This document shows positions 34,063 to 43,664 of a stretch of 64,000 nucleotides of DNA, piece by piece. Position 1 is the first letter of the stretch. Every line of letters begins with the position of its first letter. The stretch comes from Cupriavidus pauculus (GTDB taxonomy: Bacteria > Pseudomonadota > Gammaproteobacteria > Burkholderiales > Burkholderiaceae). The stretch lies in contig NZ_BPUO01000005.1 in the NCBI RefSeq assembly GCF_022179805.1, positions 1 through 64,000 on the forward strand, given 5' to 3'. The notes below the pieces were generated by a model, which worked only from the letters and a program-made list of their open reading frames with translations, had not been told where the DNA came from and did no database searches. A program made the translations under genes and the position numbers.

Positions 34063-35262
34063 TCAACGGCGCGAGGTCGCGATCAACGCCGCCAGCGCCA
34101 GCAGCGCCATGCTGCCTCCCGCCACGACAATGCCGTGCCATCCGAAGCGTGTGTAAAGCGAGCTTGCGAGGGCAGAGCCTGCCGCACCACCCACGAAGAT
34201 CGCCGTCATGTAGAGCGCGTTCAGGCGCGCACGGCTGGCCGCATCCAGTGCGTAGATGGCCCGCTGGCCCAGCACCATGTTCATCTGCACGGCAAAGTCG
34301 AGCAGGATGCCGGTGACTGCGAGGCCGATCACCGCACCGCTACCGCTTGTCAGTCCCGGCAGGAAGCTCAGCGCTGCAACACTCATTGCCGCAAACGAGG
34401 CGACGCGTGTATGTCCGGCATCCGCCAGCCGTCCAGCAATGGGCGCTGCCACGGCACCCAGCGCACCAACCAAAGCGAACATGCCGATCTGGGATTGCGA
34501 GAGGCCATGTTGCCCAGCCAGTTCCAGCGGGACCGCGGTCCAGAACAGGCTGAACGCGGCGAACATAAGACCCTGGAACAGCGCACGCTGACGCAGCAGC
34601 GCATAGTGGGCGAGCAGATGCCAAAGCGACGCCAGCAAAGTGCCATAGGTGGCGCGATGTTGCGGCACGCGACGCGGCAGGGTCATCACGATTATCCCGA
34701 CGGTCAGCAACGTCAGGGCAGCTGCGATCACGAATACCGCGCGCCAGCCCAGCCATTGCGCCGCCATGCTCGAAAGCGGGCGCGACAGCAGGATGCCTGA
34801 CAGCAGGCCGCCCATGATCGTACCGACGGTGCGGCCACGCAACGCCTCCGGTGCGAGGTGCGCCGCGAGCGGAATCAGGATCTGCACGCTCACAGAACTG
34901 AGCCCCAGCAGCAGCGAGACGAGCAGGAAGACAGTCGGCTGCGACGACAAGGCCGCACCCGCGAGGCTGGCAGCGGCAGCCACTCCGCTGATGGCCAGCA
35001 AGCGGCGGTTCTCCAGCAAGTCGGCGAGCGGCACGAGGAAGAAAAGCCCGACCGCGTATCCAATTTGCGTCAGCGAAACAATGACGCTCGCGCGGTCAGT
35101 AGAGAGTCCGATCGCAGGGGCGATCAGCTCGATAATCGGCTGGGCATAGTAGAGATTCGCCACCAGGACGCCGGCGCAGAGCGAGAACAGCGCGACGAGC
35201 GCGGGTGACATCGGCGACACCGTTACACTGCCAGCGGGGGTGGGAGAGGCTTGGGTAGACAT
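34063..35262 (-). CDS. MFS transporter, DHA1-like
   Basis: This 399-residue protein has 12 hydrophobic segments and the major-facilitator motif between TM2 and TM3 (PLADLLENRRLLAIS). It resembles drug/H+ antiporter family members of the NepI/AraJ kind. It lies 247 bp upstream of the cytochrome gene on the same strand and may form a separate unit. A LysR remnant lies just behind its start. It probably exports a small molecule; no substrate can be named. Confidence 0.83.
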   Translation of the reverse strand: MSTQASPTPAGSVTVSPMSPALVALFSLCAGVLVANLYYAQPIIELIAPAIGLSTDRASVIVSLTQIGYAVGLFFLVPLADLLENRRLLAISGVAAAASLAGAALSSQPTVFLLVSLLLGLSSVSVQILIPLAAHLAPEALRGRTVGTIMGGLLSGILLSRPLSSMAAQWLGWRAVFVIAAALTLLTVGIIVMTLPRRVPQHRATYGTLLASLWHLLAHYALLRQRALFQGLMFAAFSLFWTAVPLELAGQHGLSQSQIGMFALVGALGAVAAPIAGRLADAGHTRVASFAAMSVAALSFLPGLTSGSGAVIGLAVTGILLDFAVQMNMVLGQRAIYALDAASRARLNALYMTAIFVGGAAGSALASSLYTRFGWHGIVVAGGSMALLALAALIATSRR

Positions 35263-35378
35263 AGCTCCGGTTCCTGAAAGGGAATGACCGGAGGTTAGTT
35301 GTCAGGCGACGTTGCGGGAATCGCAACGCGGCGCAACACAGCGTTGCGCGCAGGGCAAAGGGGCGGATTGACCGCTGC

Positions 35379-35710
35379 TTATTGCGCAGCGGGCCTTGCC
35401 TGGCCGGTCGGCCCTGGCAGCGACGACAGGAACTCAAGGAAAGTCGCCACACGGCGCGATCCGAGATGATTCCGAAGATAGCGCGCGGTAAAGACCGAAC
35501 TGGACTCGTTGGGCGCCACGTCCCACGACACGAGCAACGTCACCAGCGTTCCCTCGGTATGTGACATCCTGTACGAGCCAGTCTGGCAACAGTCCCACGC
35601 CCAGACCCGTCAACACCGCATCCCTCAACACTTCGATGTTGTTGCTTCGAAGGCTGCCGTTGACGGGCACCACCACCTTGTGCGCGTCTTGTCGAATCGT
35701 CCAGGCCTGA
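35379..35710 (-). pseudogene. C-terminal remnant of a LysR regulator
   Basis: Two overlapping frames together give the effector-domain end of a LysR regulator: VVVPVNGSLRSNNIEVLRDA then VLTGLGVGLLPDWLVQDV, a shift near 35560, then GTLVTLLVSWDVAPNESSSV and the final helix FLEFLSSLPGP. The DNA-binding N-terminal two thirds are missing. It sits upstream of the MFS gene and was perhaps its regulator. Confidence 0.75.
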
Positions 35711-35772
35711 TCACGGCTGGCGCATTTCAGCCTGCCGGGCCAACGACGCCGAGTCGCGAGAGAAAGTCAGTA

Positions 35773-35870
35773 GGACGGCAAGCGGGAAATCCGCTACTGC
35801 GCAAGGCATTGATCGATAAGAAGAATTCAGATCAAACCGCCAGATTTTGCATGGAACGTACGATGACCCC
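35773..35870. repeat. 98-bp dispersed repeat, copy 1
   Basis: This aligns without a gap to 52051-52148 with 78 of 98 matches by hand count. It starts GGACGGCA and ends ATGACCCC. It lies 172 bp before the DUF1254 start at 36042. Confidence 0.75.
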
Positions 35871-36041
35871 GAAATGAAAGATTTCTCCGGCGGATGTGAA
35901 GATTTCCGAGAAATGGGGATTCGGCGCCATTTCCGGTGACCTGCTTGGCATACTCGCCGGACGAGCGAGCCGGCAAGTAACCCAACCCATGGCATGGCGG
36001 CAGACTGGCATCGCGCCCGCCCCCACGACAGGAGCATTGCA

Positions 36042-37535
36042 ATGGATCGACGCCAATTCCTGGTTTCAACCGCTGGCGGTGCCCTTACCGCCACGGCGGG
36101 CACGCCGGCTGAAGCCCAACCTTCGGGCGCTGTCGCCGCGCAGGGAAGTCGCGAGCCCCTGGGCGGCCAGCCTCCGCCGGGCGCCACTCCATCCGTCAAG
36201 GATTTCGACTACCAGATCAAGTACCACCGCGCCTTCGAGGCCGTGCTCTGGAACATGCCAGCGATTGCGATCTATTCGTTCCGCCGCGCGGCCTTCACCG
36301 ACCTCGGGATGAAGGACAACGACATCATCACATACTCCGCAACGGCTACACCACGGCTGGAAGCCATCACGGCCAACAGCTCGACGCCCTATATCGCGGC
36401 CTACACCGACCTGCGCAAGGGCCCGGTGGTGCTGGAGGTTCCGAAAGCGGGGCCTGATGGCAGCCTCTACGGCCAGGTGGTGGACGCGTGGCAGTTCACG
36501 ATTGCCGACGTGGGGCCTTCCGGTATGGACAAGGGCAAGGGCGGCAAGTACCTCTTTACGCCGCCGGGCTACAAGGGCCAGATCCCGAAGGGATATCTCC
36601 ACGTGGCGTCGCCCAACTACCGTATTGCGTTCGCATTCCGTTCGGTGCGGGCATCAGGAAAGTCTGTGGAAGACGCCTTCCATTATGCGCAGCGGCTGCG
36701 CATGTACTACCTGTCCGAGGCGGCCAGCCCGCCTCGCCAGCGCTTTGTCGACCCAGCCAACCAGCGCTATCCCACTCTGCCGTTCTATGACGAGCGGCAT
36801 TTCGCCGACATGCACGAGATCATGAGCGTGGAGCCGGTGCGGGAGCACGACAAGGTCATGATGGGAATGCTGACCTCGCTGGGGATCGAGCGGGGCAAGC
36901 CGTTCACGCCTGACGACACCGCGAAACGGGCCATGCACAATGCGGCGATCGATGCCTGGTTCTTCCTGCAGCAGTGGTTCGACACTGAAATGGTGAAGCG
37001 CGTGTATTGGCCGGACCGGCACTACGTATCGCTGCTGCAGACCGACGCTAATCGCCGCTTCAACTTCACCTACGACGACCGGATCGACCTGATCGAACGC
37101 GCCGCCGAGTATTTCTGGTGTACCTACATGCCCAAGGTACTTTCCGATGCGCCGGCAACGCAGTACTTGATCGCCCTCTCGGACAAGGACGGCAAGCTGC
37201 TCGAGCCTGGAACGCTCTATAAGCTGGACGTCCCGCCTGACATGCCCGTCAAGCAGTTCTGGGCGCTGACCGTCTACGACCGCGCCACATTCTCGTTTAT
37301 CTACAGCGATTCCAATCGCACAACGCTGTCCTCATACGATCTCGACAGGATGAAGCGGAATCCCAATGGCGGCGTGACCCTCTACGTGGGCCCGAGGCCA
37401 CCAGCCGGACTGGAGTCAAACTGGATTCCAACCGAAGGCAAGCGGCCGATGCCGACGATGCGCTTCTATGGCGCAACGGATGCCCTGAACAAGAAGACCT
37501 TCAAACTGCCGGACTTTGAGATCGTCAAAAGCTAA
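36042..37535 (+). CDS. DUF1254/DUF1214 protein, twin-arginine exported
   Basis: The 497-residue product starts at ATG 36042 after AGGAGC and opens with a twin-arginine-type signal (MDRRQFLVSTAGGALTATAG). It holds an N-terminal DUF1254 region (about 75-220; YSATATPRLEAITANSSTPY, GPVVLEVPKAGPDGSLYGQ) and a C-terminal DUF1214 region (about 380-490; FWALTVYDRATFSFIY, SDSNRTTLSSYD). The family is periplasmic and of unknown biochemical function. A second, divergent-sequence paralogue lies convergently at 37620-39050. Confidence 0.85.
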   Translation: MDRRQFLVSTAGGALTATAGTPAEAQPSGAVAAQGSREPLGGQPPPGATPSVKDFDYQIKYHRAFEAVLWNMPAIAIYSFRRAAFTDLGMKDNDIITYSATATPRLEAITANSSTPYIAAYTDLRKGPVVLEVPKAGPDGSLYGQVVDAWQFTIADVGPSGMDKGKGGKYLFTPPGYKGQIPKGYLHVASPNYRIAFAFRSVRASGKSVEDAFHYAQRLRMYYLSEAASPPRQRFVDPANQRYPTLPFYDERHFADMHEIMSVEPVREHDKVMMGMLTSLGIERGKPFTPDDTAKRAMHNAAIDAWFFLQQWFDTEMVKRVYWPDRHYVSLLQTDANRRFNFTYDDRIDLIERAAEYFWCTYMPKVLSDAPATQYLIALSDKDGKLLEPGTLYKLDVPPDMPVKQFWALTVYDRATFSFIYSDSNRTTLSSYDLDRMKRNPNGGVTLYVGPRPPAGLESNWIPTEGKRPMPTMRFYGATDALNKKTFKLPDFEIVKS

Positions 37536-37619
37536 GTGTCTCTGCGCGATCTCGCCGCACGAGGAAGGGGCTGCAGCACAACTGCGGCCCGTTCGATCAT
37601 CAGTCACAACTGAAAGCCT

Positions 37620-39050
37620 TTACTTGCCGGCACGGTCCATCTGCGGCAACTTCCACGCGCCAGAAATGACTTCCTCCTTGGGCTGATAGATGCGCAGGAT
37701 CGCGTAGAAGGGACCGCTCGGAGAAGGCAACCAGTTGGTGCCCTCCGCGGGCTTGCGTGGCGAAACGGTGACCGAGAAGCTACCGTCGCCGTTCTTGCGG
37801 ATGCCGGGCGTATCGCTGCCGAACTTGTACCGGTTGAGCGGATTCTCGATCAGCATCTTGGTCTTGGCGTCGTAGATCGTGAGCGACCAGAATGCGTTAT
37901 TTGGCGGTTCGCCCGAGAACTTGACGACATAGTCGTTGGCGCCGTCGAGCGGCTTGCCTTCGCTGTCCGTGTAGCGGATCGGATAGACAGCTTCGTTCTC
38001 GCCTTGGCCGCCAAGGTACGGGCCAGCCACTACCGCCCGTAGGGGGTAGTTGTAACCAAAGCTGTCCATGCCTCGAACATAGTTCCACCCTTGCCGGACC
38101 TGCGAAGCCTGCGACACGCCGGATACCGCAATGAAGGGGCCATCATTGATCGCGCGAAGCAGTCCCTTGCGCTGGTTGTCATTGAGCTTTCCCGGGTCGA
38201 ATCCTTTCGCGGTCAGCCCGATCCGCGAAAATTGCTCGGCAAGCGCCTTGTCTTCGGTGCGGATGGGGTTGTCCTTCAGGGCCGCGCCCAGTTGGCGATA
38301 GAAGCCGAGAGGATCGTTGCCGATGTCGGGCAACGAAGCCAGCGTTGCGCTGGGGGCCTGCCAGTTCTTCTGACCCATTGCCGCCAGCGGCCGAAGGTCG
38401 AACGCATCTTGCAGCGCATGGATCTTCTTCATGTCCTCGCCAGCCGATACGCGCATGCGGCCCCACAGCCAGACCTTGCTCGTTGCCACATCCAGGCGCT
38501 TGACGCCCGCTGGCAGCGCCCCCTTCCAGCCGGGTGGCACCAGCGCATAACGGGCTGCCTTGGTTCCGGTGGTGCGACGGCCAATGTAGTGCTGCAATTC
38601 CTGCCACATGTTGAAGACATCGACAACGTAGTAACGGTTACCCACTTCCGGCACCGACAGGATGTACGGTCCGTTGGACAGATCGACCACGGCGCTCAGG
38701 TACGTGGTGTCATTGTTAGCCGTAGGCATATCCAAGGCCGAAGGCGTCGCCAGCTCACGCGCCCAGCCAATGCGGTTCAATGGAGCGCGATAGCTCGTGG
38801 CAGGCTTCGGATTGGGCACGTCGGTGTATTCACGCGCCACGCGCTCCATCCGGACCAGCGGGTAGCCCCATACATAGGCGGAAAGGCCGAGTTGGTAGGC
38901 ATCCAGCTCCTCCCCCTTCGCCACGTTCTCCGGGGTGCCCGCAGTATCCAGAAGCGGGTCCGGCCAATCCTTTGCCACGGCTGCTGGCGCTACCGCGCAC
39001 GACATGGCGCCCAAGACAAGACATGCAAAGATCTTTCGTGGAAGGGTCAT
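37620..39050 (-). CDS. DUF1254/DUF1214 protein, Sec-exported paralogue
   Basis: The 476-residue product has a Sec signal peptide (MTLPRKIFACLVLGAMSCAV, cleavage after AVA about residue 26), then DUF1254 (about 50-180; YVWGYPLVRMERVAREYTD) and DUF1214 (about 355-470; NAFWSLTIYDAKTKMLIENP). It is the same family as the convergent neighbour but exported by a different route and only distantly similar. The two stop codons are 85 bp apart. Function unknown. Confidence 0.85.
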   Translation of the reverse strand: MTLPRKIFACLVLGAMSCAVAPAAVAKDWPDPLLDTAGTPENVAKGEELDAYQLGLSAYVWGYPLVRMERVAREYTDVPNPKPATSYRAPLNRIGWARELATPSALDMPTANNDTTYLSAVVDLSNGPYILSVPEVGNRYYVVDVFNMWQELQHYIGRRTTGTKAARYALVPPGWKGALPAGVKRLDVATSKVWLWGRMRVSAGEDMKKIHALQDAFDLRPLAAMGQKNWQAPSATLASLPDIGNDPLGFYRQLGAALKDNPIRTEDKALAEQFSRIGLTAKGFDPGKLNDNQRKGLLRAINDGPFIAVSGVSQASQVRQGWNYVRGMDSFGYNYPLRAVVAGPYLGGQGENEAVYPIRYTDSEGKPLDGANDYVVKFSGEPPNNAFWSLTIYDAKTKMLIENPLNRYKFGSDTPGIRKNGDGSFSVTVSPRKPAEGTNWLPSPSGPFYAILRIYQPKEEVISGAWKLPQMDRAGK

Positions 39051-39214
39051 CGGAGGTCTCCAGAAACAAGGCTGGTTCAGGCGAGCAAGGCACTATGCAC
39101 AACACCGATATCGTGTAGCAATTATTTTGCCAGGGGGCCCTCCAATCAAAGATTTCAGATCAACTTCTGAAATATTGAAAGCGATCGAACTCCCGCAGGC
39201 ACCGCGATGAAAAT

Positions 39215-39244
39215 GGACCACGAGGCGGACAGCCTCCGTGGTCC
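39215..39244 (-). terminator. Terminator of the porin gene
   Basis: A long stem (GGACCACG-AGGC pairing with GCCT-CCGTGGTCC, one bulge) lies 59 bp past the porin stop on the minus strand and is followed in that direction by ATTTTC. Confidence 0.7.
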
Positions 39245-39302
39245 CGAAGACTCCCTGCGGGCTCCAGCGGCGCTCTTGCGGAAACGGAGAAATCAGTCCC
39301 CT

Positions 39303-40466
39303 CTAAAACCTGTGCCGCACGCCCACGGCCACGCCAAGCATCGAACTCTGCCCGTTGGCCAGCGCGTAGCTCGTGCCCAGCGACAGCGAGGTGGCGTAGA
39401 CATTCGCCACCGAATCGAAGGTCAGGCCGGCATTCTTCGCGTAGGCGGCCGTCAGGTACACGTCGGTCCGCTTGGAGAATGCATAGTCGGAGATCAGCGC
39501 GACTTGCCACGGATTGGCCAACTGGGTGTTGCCGTACAGGTCCTTGAGGTTGTCGTAGTTGTACTCGACCGACAGGGAAATCGCCTGCGTCGCCTGATAG
39601 GTGGCGCCCGCCCAGTAATAGTCGTCCCGCTGGATCAGGTTGCCGTCCTGGCCCTTGTTCTGGCCCCAGCGGTAGCCGCCCATCACCTTGAGCGTCGGGC
39701 CGAACGTATAGCTGGCGCCGACCGACGCCTTCTTCACCGTTCCGCTACCCGTGCCGATGGTCGGACTGAACTGGTCATAGCCGGCCGTCACCGCGAGCGG
39801 GCCAGCACCGTAGACCAGCGCCGCGCCATAGGCCGAATCGCGCCGGAACTGTCCCGGCACCTCGCCATTGCCGCCGATCGGCGTGGCCACGCCCACCGTC
39901 GCCGGCAGTGCCAGCCCGGTGCCGAACGACCAGTGCGCCAGCGCCGTCAGCGGGCCGAACTGGCCCGTGTACTTCACCGTGTTGTCCTCGCGGAAGTTGG
40001 CCCCCGCCATGAAGGCGACGGGCTCGTACTGCGTGGCGTAGGCCATCGGCACGAAGTTGGCCAGCGCCTCGAACATCGACGTGTACTGCCGTCCCAGCGT
40101 GACCTGTCCATAGGGCGACGCCAGGCCGACAAATGCCTGCCGGCCGAACAGGCGGCCACTCTGCTGCAGCGTGCCGGTGTCGAGGTTGAACCCGCTCTCC
40201 AGCACGAACAACGCAGACGTCCCGCCGCCCAGGTCCTCCGTGCCGCGAATCCCCCAGCGCGATCCGGCATAGCCGCCAGAGTCCATGCGCACCACGCCAT
40301 GCGCTGGCCCCGGATTGAAGCCATTGGCGGCGGTCGGCACGGCGCCGACATGGCTGGCGTACTCGGCGTTCACATCCGCCACGCCATACAGCGTCACGCT
40401 GGATTGCGCGTGGGCGCTCCCCGCGCCGGCCAGCATCGCTGCTAGCGCTACGATCGATTTCCTCAC
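39303..40466 (-). CDS. Gram-negative general porin (Omp32/OmpC type)
   Basis: This 387-residue beta-barrel porin starts at a GTG (40466) preceded by a GGGGGAGACAG site. The signal peptide is RKSIVALAAMLAGAGSAHA, and the mature N-terminus QSSVTLYGVADVNAEY is typical of betaproteobacterial porins. The PEFT-type VGLASPYGQVTLGRQY loop region and C-terminal Phe (VGVRHRF) are present. It would form a trimeric outer-membrane channel. The next gene upstream is an MFS importer (40594-41901), so it may serve uptake for the GMC/decarboxylase pathway. Confidence 0.93.
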   Translation of the reverse strand: MRKSIVALAAMLAGAGSAHAQSSVTLYGVADVNAEYASHVGAVPTAANGFNPGPAHGVVRMDSGGYAGSRWGIRGTEDLGGGTSALFVLESGFNLDTGTLQQSGRLFGRQAFVGLASPYGQVTLGRQYTSMFEALANFVPMAYATQYEPVAFMAGANFREDNTVKYTGQFGPLTALAHWSFGTGLALPATVGVATPIGGNGEVPGQFRRDSAYGAALVYGAGPLAVTAGYDQFSPTIGTGSGTVKKASVGASYTFGPTLKVMGGYRWGQNKGQDGNLIQRDDYYWAGATYQATQAISLSVEYNYDNLKDLYGNTQLANPWQVALISDYAFSKRTDVYLTAAYAKNAGLTFDSVANVYATSLSLGTSYALANGQSSMLGVAVGVRHRF

Positions 40467-40593
40467 TCCTGTCTCCCCCTTGTGGGTTGTAAATGACCGC
40501 CGCCCGTTGGATCGGACGTGACGGTATAAACGGGCACTGGAATGCCCGGTTGCTGCAACGCCTGCCTGATGAATGGAATCGTTGGGTTCGACG

Positions 40594-41901
40594 TCAGCCG
40601 GCGGCCGATTGGGTGCCCGACCCCGAGGCACGGATGGCCGTGCCCTTGTCGCGCAGCGCGCGCACCGACTTCCCCGGATCAATCGCCATGGCGCCGACGA
40701 TGCCGCCTAGCACCATCAATGCGCCGCAGAAGGCGAAGCCGGCCTGATAGCCTGCCGCGCCCGCAATGCCCTCGATGAAGAACGCCGATACCAGCGGCGC
40801 CAGCACGCCGGCAACGGAAGCGATGGAGTTGTCGATGGCGAGGATGGCCCCGCGCTGCGCGCCAGGCGTCACTTCCGCCAGCATGGCGGGTCCCAGCGAG
40901 TAGATCGTCGGCGATACGCCCACGGCCACGCCGATCAGCGCCACGCGCCAGATCGGTGCAAGGTCCGTCGCCCACAAGGCGATGAAGGCGCCGCCTGCCA
41001 GCAACAGCGTGGCGGCGGAGAACAGGCCGCGGGCAGCGCGCGATGTGGCGCCGCGCTTGAGCATCCTCTGGGCGAACCAGCAGCAGCCGATGACCGTCGG
41101 CATGCTGATCGCGACGATCACGGCATACAGGCGGCCCGCCTCGATGCCCGAGTAGCCAAGCCCGCGCTGCAGATACGCTGGCAGCCATGTCAGGGTCAGC
41201 GCAAGCCCCCAGTACGCCACGAAATGCAGGAGGAAGCAGGCCATCACGGTGGGGTCCGACATCAGCCGGGCATAGGGCAGGCGCGCTTCGGTGCCGGCCG
41301 TCTCGGCCCCCGCTTCCCTTGTCTCGATGTGGCCCTCGCGGCCAAGCAGCATCCACAGCAGCGCCCAGACCAGCCCGACGGCCGACAGCACGTAGAAGTT
41401 TGCCCGCCAGCCCCAGTGCAGGGTGATCTGCGGAATCACGATGCCGGCAATCAGCAGCCCGACACTGCCGCCCTGCGAGAAGAACGCCACCGGCACATTG
41501 CGCCGGTCGTCGGGGAACCACTTGTAGGCGGCATGAACGGCCACGGGGAATGCCGGGCCTTCGGCGATGCCGAGCAGCACGCGCGACAGGATCAGCACGG
41601 CCACGCTCGACGACATCGCCAATGGAATCTGGAAGACCGACCACGCGAGTGCCATGACCAGCAGCATCGTCGTCGTGGCGACGCGATTGGCCATGAAGCC
41701 GCCTGCGATGCCGGCGACAGCAAATACCCAGAAGAAGCTGCTGGCCACCAGCCCGAACTGCGAGGGCGTCAATTGCAGCGATTCCATCATCGGCACGGCC
41801 AGCAGGCCGATGACGATCTTGTCCAGGAAGTTCACCACCATGAATAGGAACAGCAGCACCGCCGTGCGCCACGCTCGCGCGGGCTCGTAGATTGGGGTCA
41901 T
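40594..41901 (-). CDS. MFS transporter, ACS/galactonate-type
   Basis: This 435-residue MFS protein of the anion:cation symporter type takes up organic acids and sugar acids in characterised members. The start at 41901 (MTPIYEPARAWRTAVL) follows TCGGAGACAAC. Twelve membrane segments and the motif FLDKIVIGLLAVPMMES in TM1 are visible, with the RVLLGIAEGPAFPVA motif of the family in TM4. It ends 128 bp before the porin start and follows the GMC gene by 116 bp, so all lie in one minus-strand unit that probably imports the carboxylate processed by the ThDP enzyme. Confidence 0.87.
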   Translation of the reverse strand: MTPIYEPARAWRTAVLLFLFMVVNFLDKIVIGLLAVPMMESLQLTPSQFGLVASSFFWVFAVAGIAGGFMANRVATTTMLLVMALAWSVFQIPLAMSSSVAVLILSRVLLGIAEGPAFPVAVHAAYKWFPDDRRNVPVAFFSQGGSVGLLIAGIVIPQITLHWGWRANFYVLSAVGLVWALLWMLLGREGHIETREAGAETAGTEARLPYARLMSDPTVMACFLLHFVAYWGLALTLTWLPAYLQRGLGYSGIEAGRLYAVIVAISMPTVIGCCWFAQRMLKRGATSRAARGLFSAATLLLAGGAFIALWATDLAPIWRVALIGVAVGVSPTIYSLGPAMLAEVTPGAQRGAILAIDNSIASVAGVLAPLVSAFFIEGIAGAAGYQAGFAFCGALMVLGGIVGAMAIDPGKSVRALRDKGTAIRASGSGTQSAAG

Positions 41902-42017
41902 GTTGTCTCCGAGATATTGTGTTGGGTTGGAGTGGCCGTCTTGGCGCGGCCTGTCTTCGCTGAATGTGCCCCGTGTTGCCCGTGTTGCCCGCTTTGGCCG
42001 TATCGGGCCGTTGCGGC

Positions 42018-43664
42018 TCAGCCCCGCGCGGGGCCGAGGATCATGTCGGCCGCCTTCTCGCCGATCATGATCGACGCCGCATTGGTGTTCGACGAACACA
42101 TGGTCGGCATGATGGAAGAGTCCACCACGCGCAAGCCGGCCACGCCGTGCACGCGGAGCTGGTTGTCCACCACGGCCATCGGATCGCTCCCCATCTTGCA
42201 GGTGCCGATCGGATGCCAAGACGTCTGTCCCGATGCCTTGATGTAGTCCAGAAGGCCGGCGTCATCGCGCACGTCGGCGCCGGGCCGGGTCTCGCGTGCC
42301 ACGTAGCCGGCCAGGCCCTGTTGCTGCGATACCTTGCGCGACAGCCGCAGCGCTTCCAGCATCGCGTGCCGGTCGCCTTCGGTATCGAGATAGCGCGGCT
42401 CGATCACCGGGGCCTCGTGCGGGTCGGTGCTGCGGATATGCAGATGGCCGCGCGAATCGGGCCGCAACTGGAAGAACCCCACCGCGAAGCCTGGGAACGG
42501 ATCGAGGCCGAAGCCCCGGCCGGCGTAGCGGTCCGCGCCGGTCAGGTGGTGAAGCTGGATTTTGACGGCCGGTCGTTCCTTCAGTTCGGCGGTACGTGCC
42601 AACGCATGGACCGTGGCGGAAGGCGTGGCCATGATGCCGCGCCGCGTCATCAGGTAGCGCATGCCCATCCAGCCCTGCCGCAGCGGGCTGCGGACAATCT
42701 CGTTGAGCGTGATCGGCTTGGTGCATGCGAACGTGATGCGCGCCTGCAGGTGGTCGATCAGGTTTTCTCCGACGCCGGGCAGATGATGGCGTACCGGGAT
42801 GCCAAGCGCCTGCAACCGCGCCCCGTCGCCGATGCCGGAAAGCTCCAGCAGTTGCGGCGACTTGATCGGCCCCGCACTGAGGATGACCTCGCGCGTTGCC
42901 ATGGCACGGCGCCGGACGCCACCCTGCTCGTATTCGACGCCGACGGCACGCTGTCCGTCGAAGACCAAGCACGTCCCGATCGCCTCCGTCGCCAGCACGA
43001 GATTGGCCTGCGGCCTGCCGCGCAGGTAGCCGACAGCCGTGCTGCAACGCCTGCCGCCACCGGTCGACAGTTGCAGGTAGCTCACCCCCTCGTAGACGCC
43101 ACCGTTGTAGTCGCTGGCTGCGGGAATGCCCGCCTGCTGGCACGCCTGCACGAAGGCATCGCTGAGCGGATTCGGGTGGACCTTCGACACCGACGACACG
43201 CTGATCGGCCCACTGCGGCCGCGCGCGTCGTCCTGCCCGCACGCGGTGTTCTCCAGGCGCTTGAAGTACGGCAGCAGCGATGCGTAATCCCAACCCTGGT
43301 TGCCGAGTGCGGCCCAATGGTCGAATTCGGCGGGTTCGCCGCGCACGAAGATCATGCCGTTCACCGAACTCGACCCGCCGGGCAGCCGGCCGCGCGGCCA
43401 GTAGATCTTCTGTCCGGCAAGCTGGGGCTGGGCCTCGGTCTGGAAAGGCCAGACGTAGTCGGGGTTGAGCAGCAGCTTGGCAACGCCGAGCGGCACCGTG
43501 ACCCAGAAATCCTTGTCGCGCGGCGCGCCGGCTTCGAGCAGCAGCACCTTGCCCTGGCCACGCTCGGCCAGGCGGGTGGCCAACGTCGCACCGGACGAGC
43601 CAGCACCCACCACGATGTAGTCGTACGTATCTGCAACCTGGGAAGTCACGTCATGCCCCTTCAA
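42018..43664 (-). CDS. GMC-family FAD alcohol oxidoreductase
   Basis: This 548-residue glucose-methanol-choline family flavoprotein has the N-terminal FAD site YDYIVVGAGSSGATLATRL (residues about 14-32) and the first GMC signature GRLPGGSSSVNGMIFVRG near 90. The second signature is about 260-275 (SAGPIKSPQLLELSGIG), and the active-site His-Asn region is ASGQTSWHPIGTCKMG. It overlaps the ThDP subunit gene by 4 bp. It likely oxidises the alcohol or aldehyde produced or consumed by the decarboxylase; choline itself is not implied. Confidence 0.9.
   Translation of the reverse strand: MKGHDVTSQVADTYDYIVVGAGSSGATLATRLAERGQGKVLLLEAGAPRDKDFWVTVPLGVAKLLLNPDYVWPFQTEAQPQLAGQKIYWPRGRLPGGSSSVNGMIFVRGEPAEFDHWAALGNQGWDYASLLPYFKRLENTACGQDDARGRSGPISVSSVSKVHPNPLSDAFVQACQQAGIPAASDYNGGVYEGVSYLQLSTGGGRRCSTAVGYLRGRPQANLVLATEAIGTCLVFDGQRAVGVEYEQGGVRRRAMATREVILSAGPIKSPQLLELSGIGDGARLQALGIPVRHHLPGVGENLIDHLQARITFACTKPITLNEIVRSPLRQGWMGMRYLMTRRGIMATPSATVHALARTAELKERPAVKIQLHHLTGADRYAGRGFGLDPFPGFAVGFFQLRPDSRGHLHIRSTDPHEAPVIEPRYLDTEGDRHAMLEALRLSRKVSQQQGLAGYVARETRPGADVRDDAGLLDYIKASGQTSWHPIGTCKMGSDPMAVVDNQLRVHGVAGLRVVDSSIMPTMCSSNTNAASIMIGEKAADMILGPARG

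Noticed and set aside
39207..40445. A 412-codon + strand frame opposite the porin
   Set aside because: Antisense to a clear porin with signal peptide and terminal Phe; composition is that of a shadow frame.
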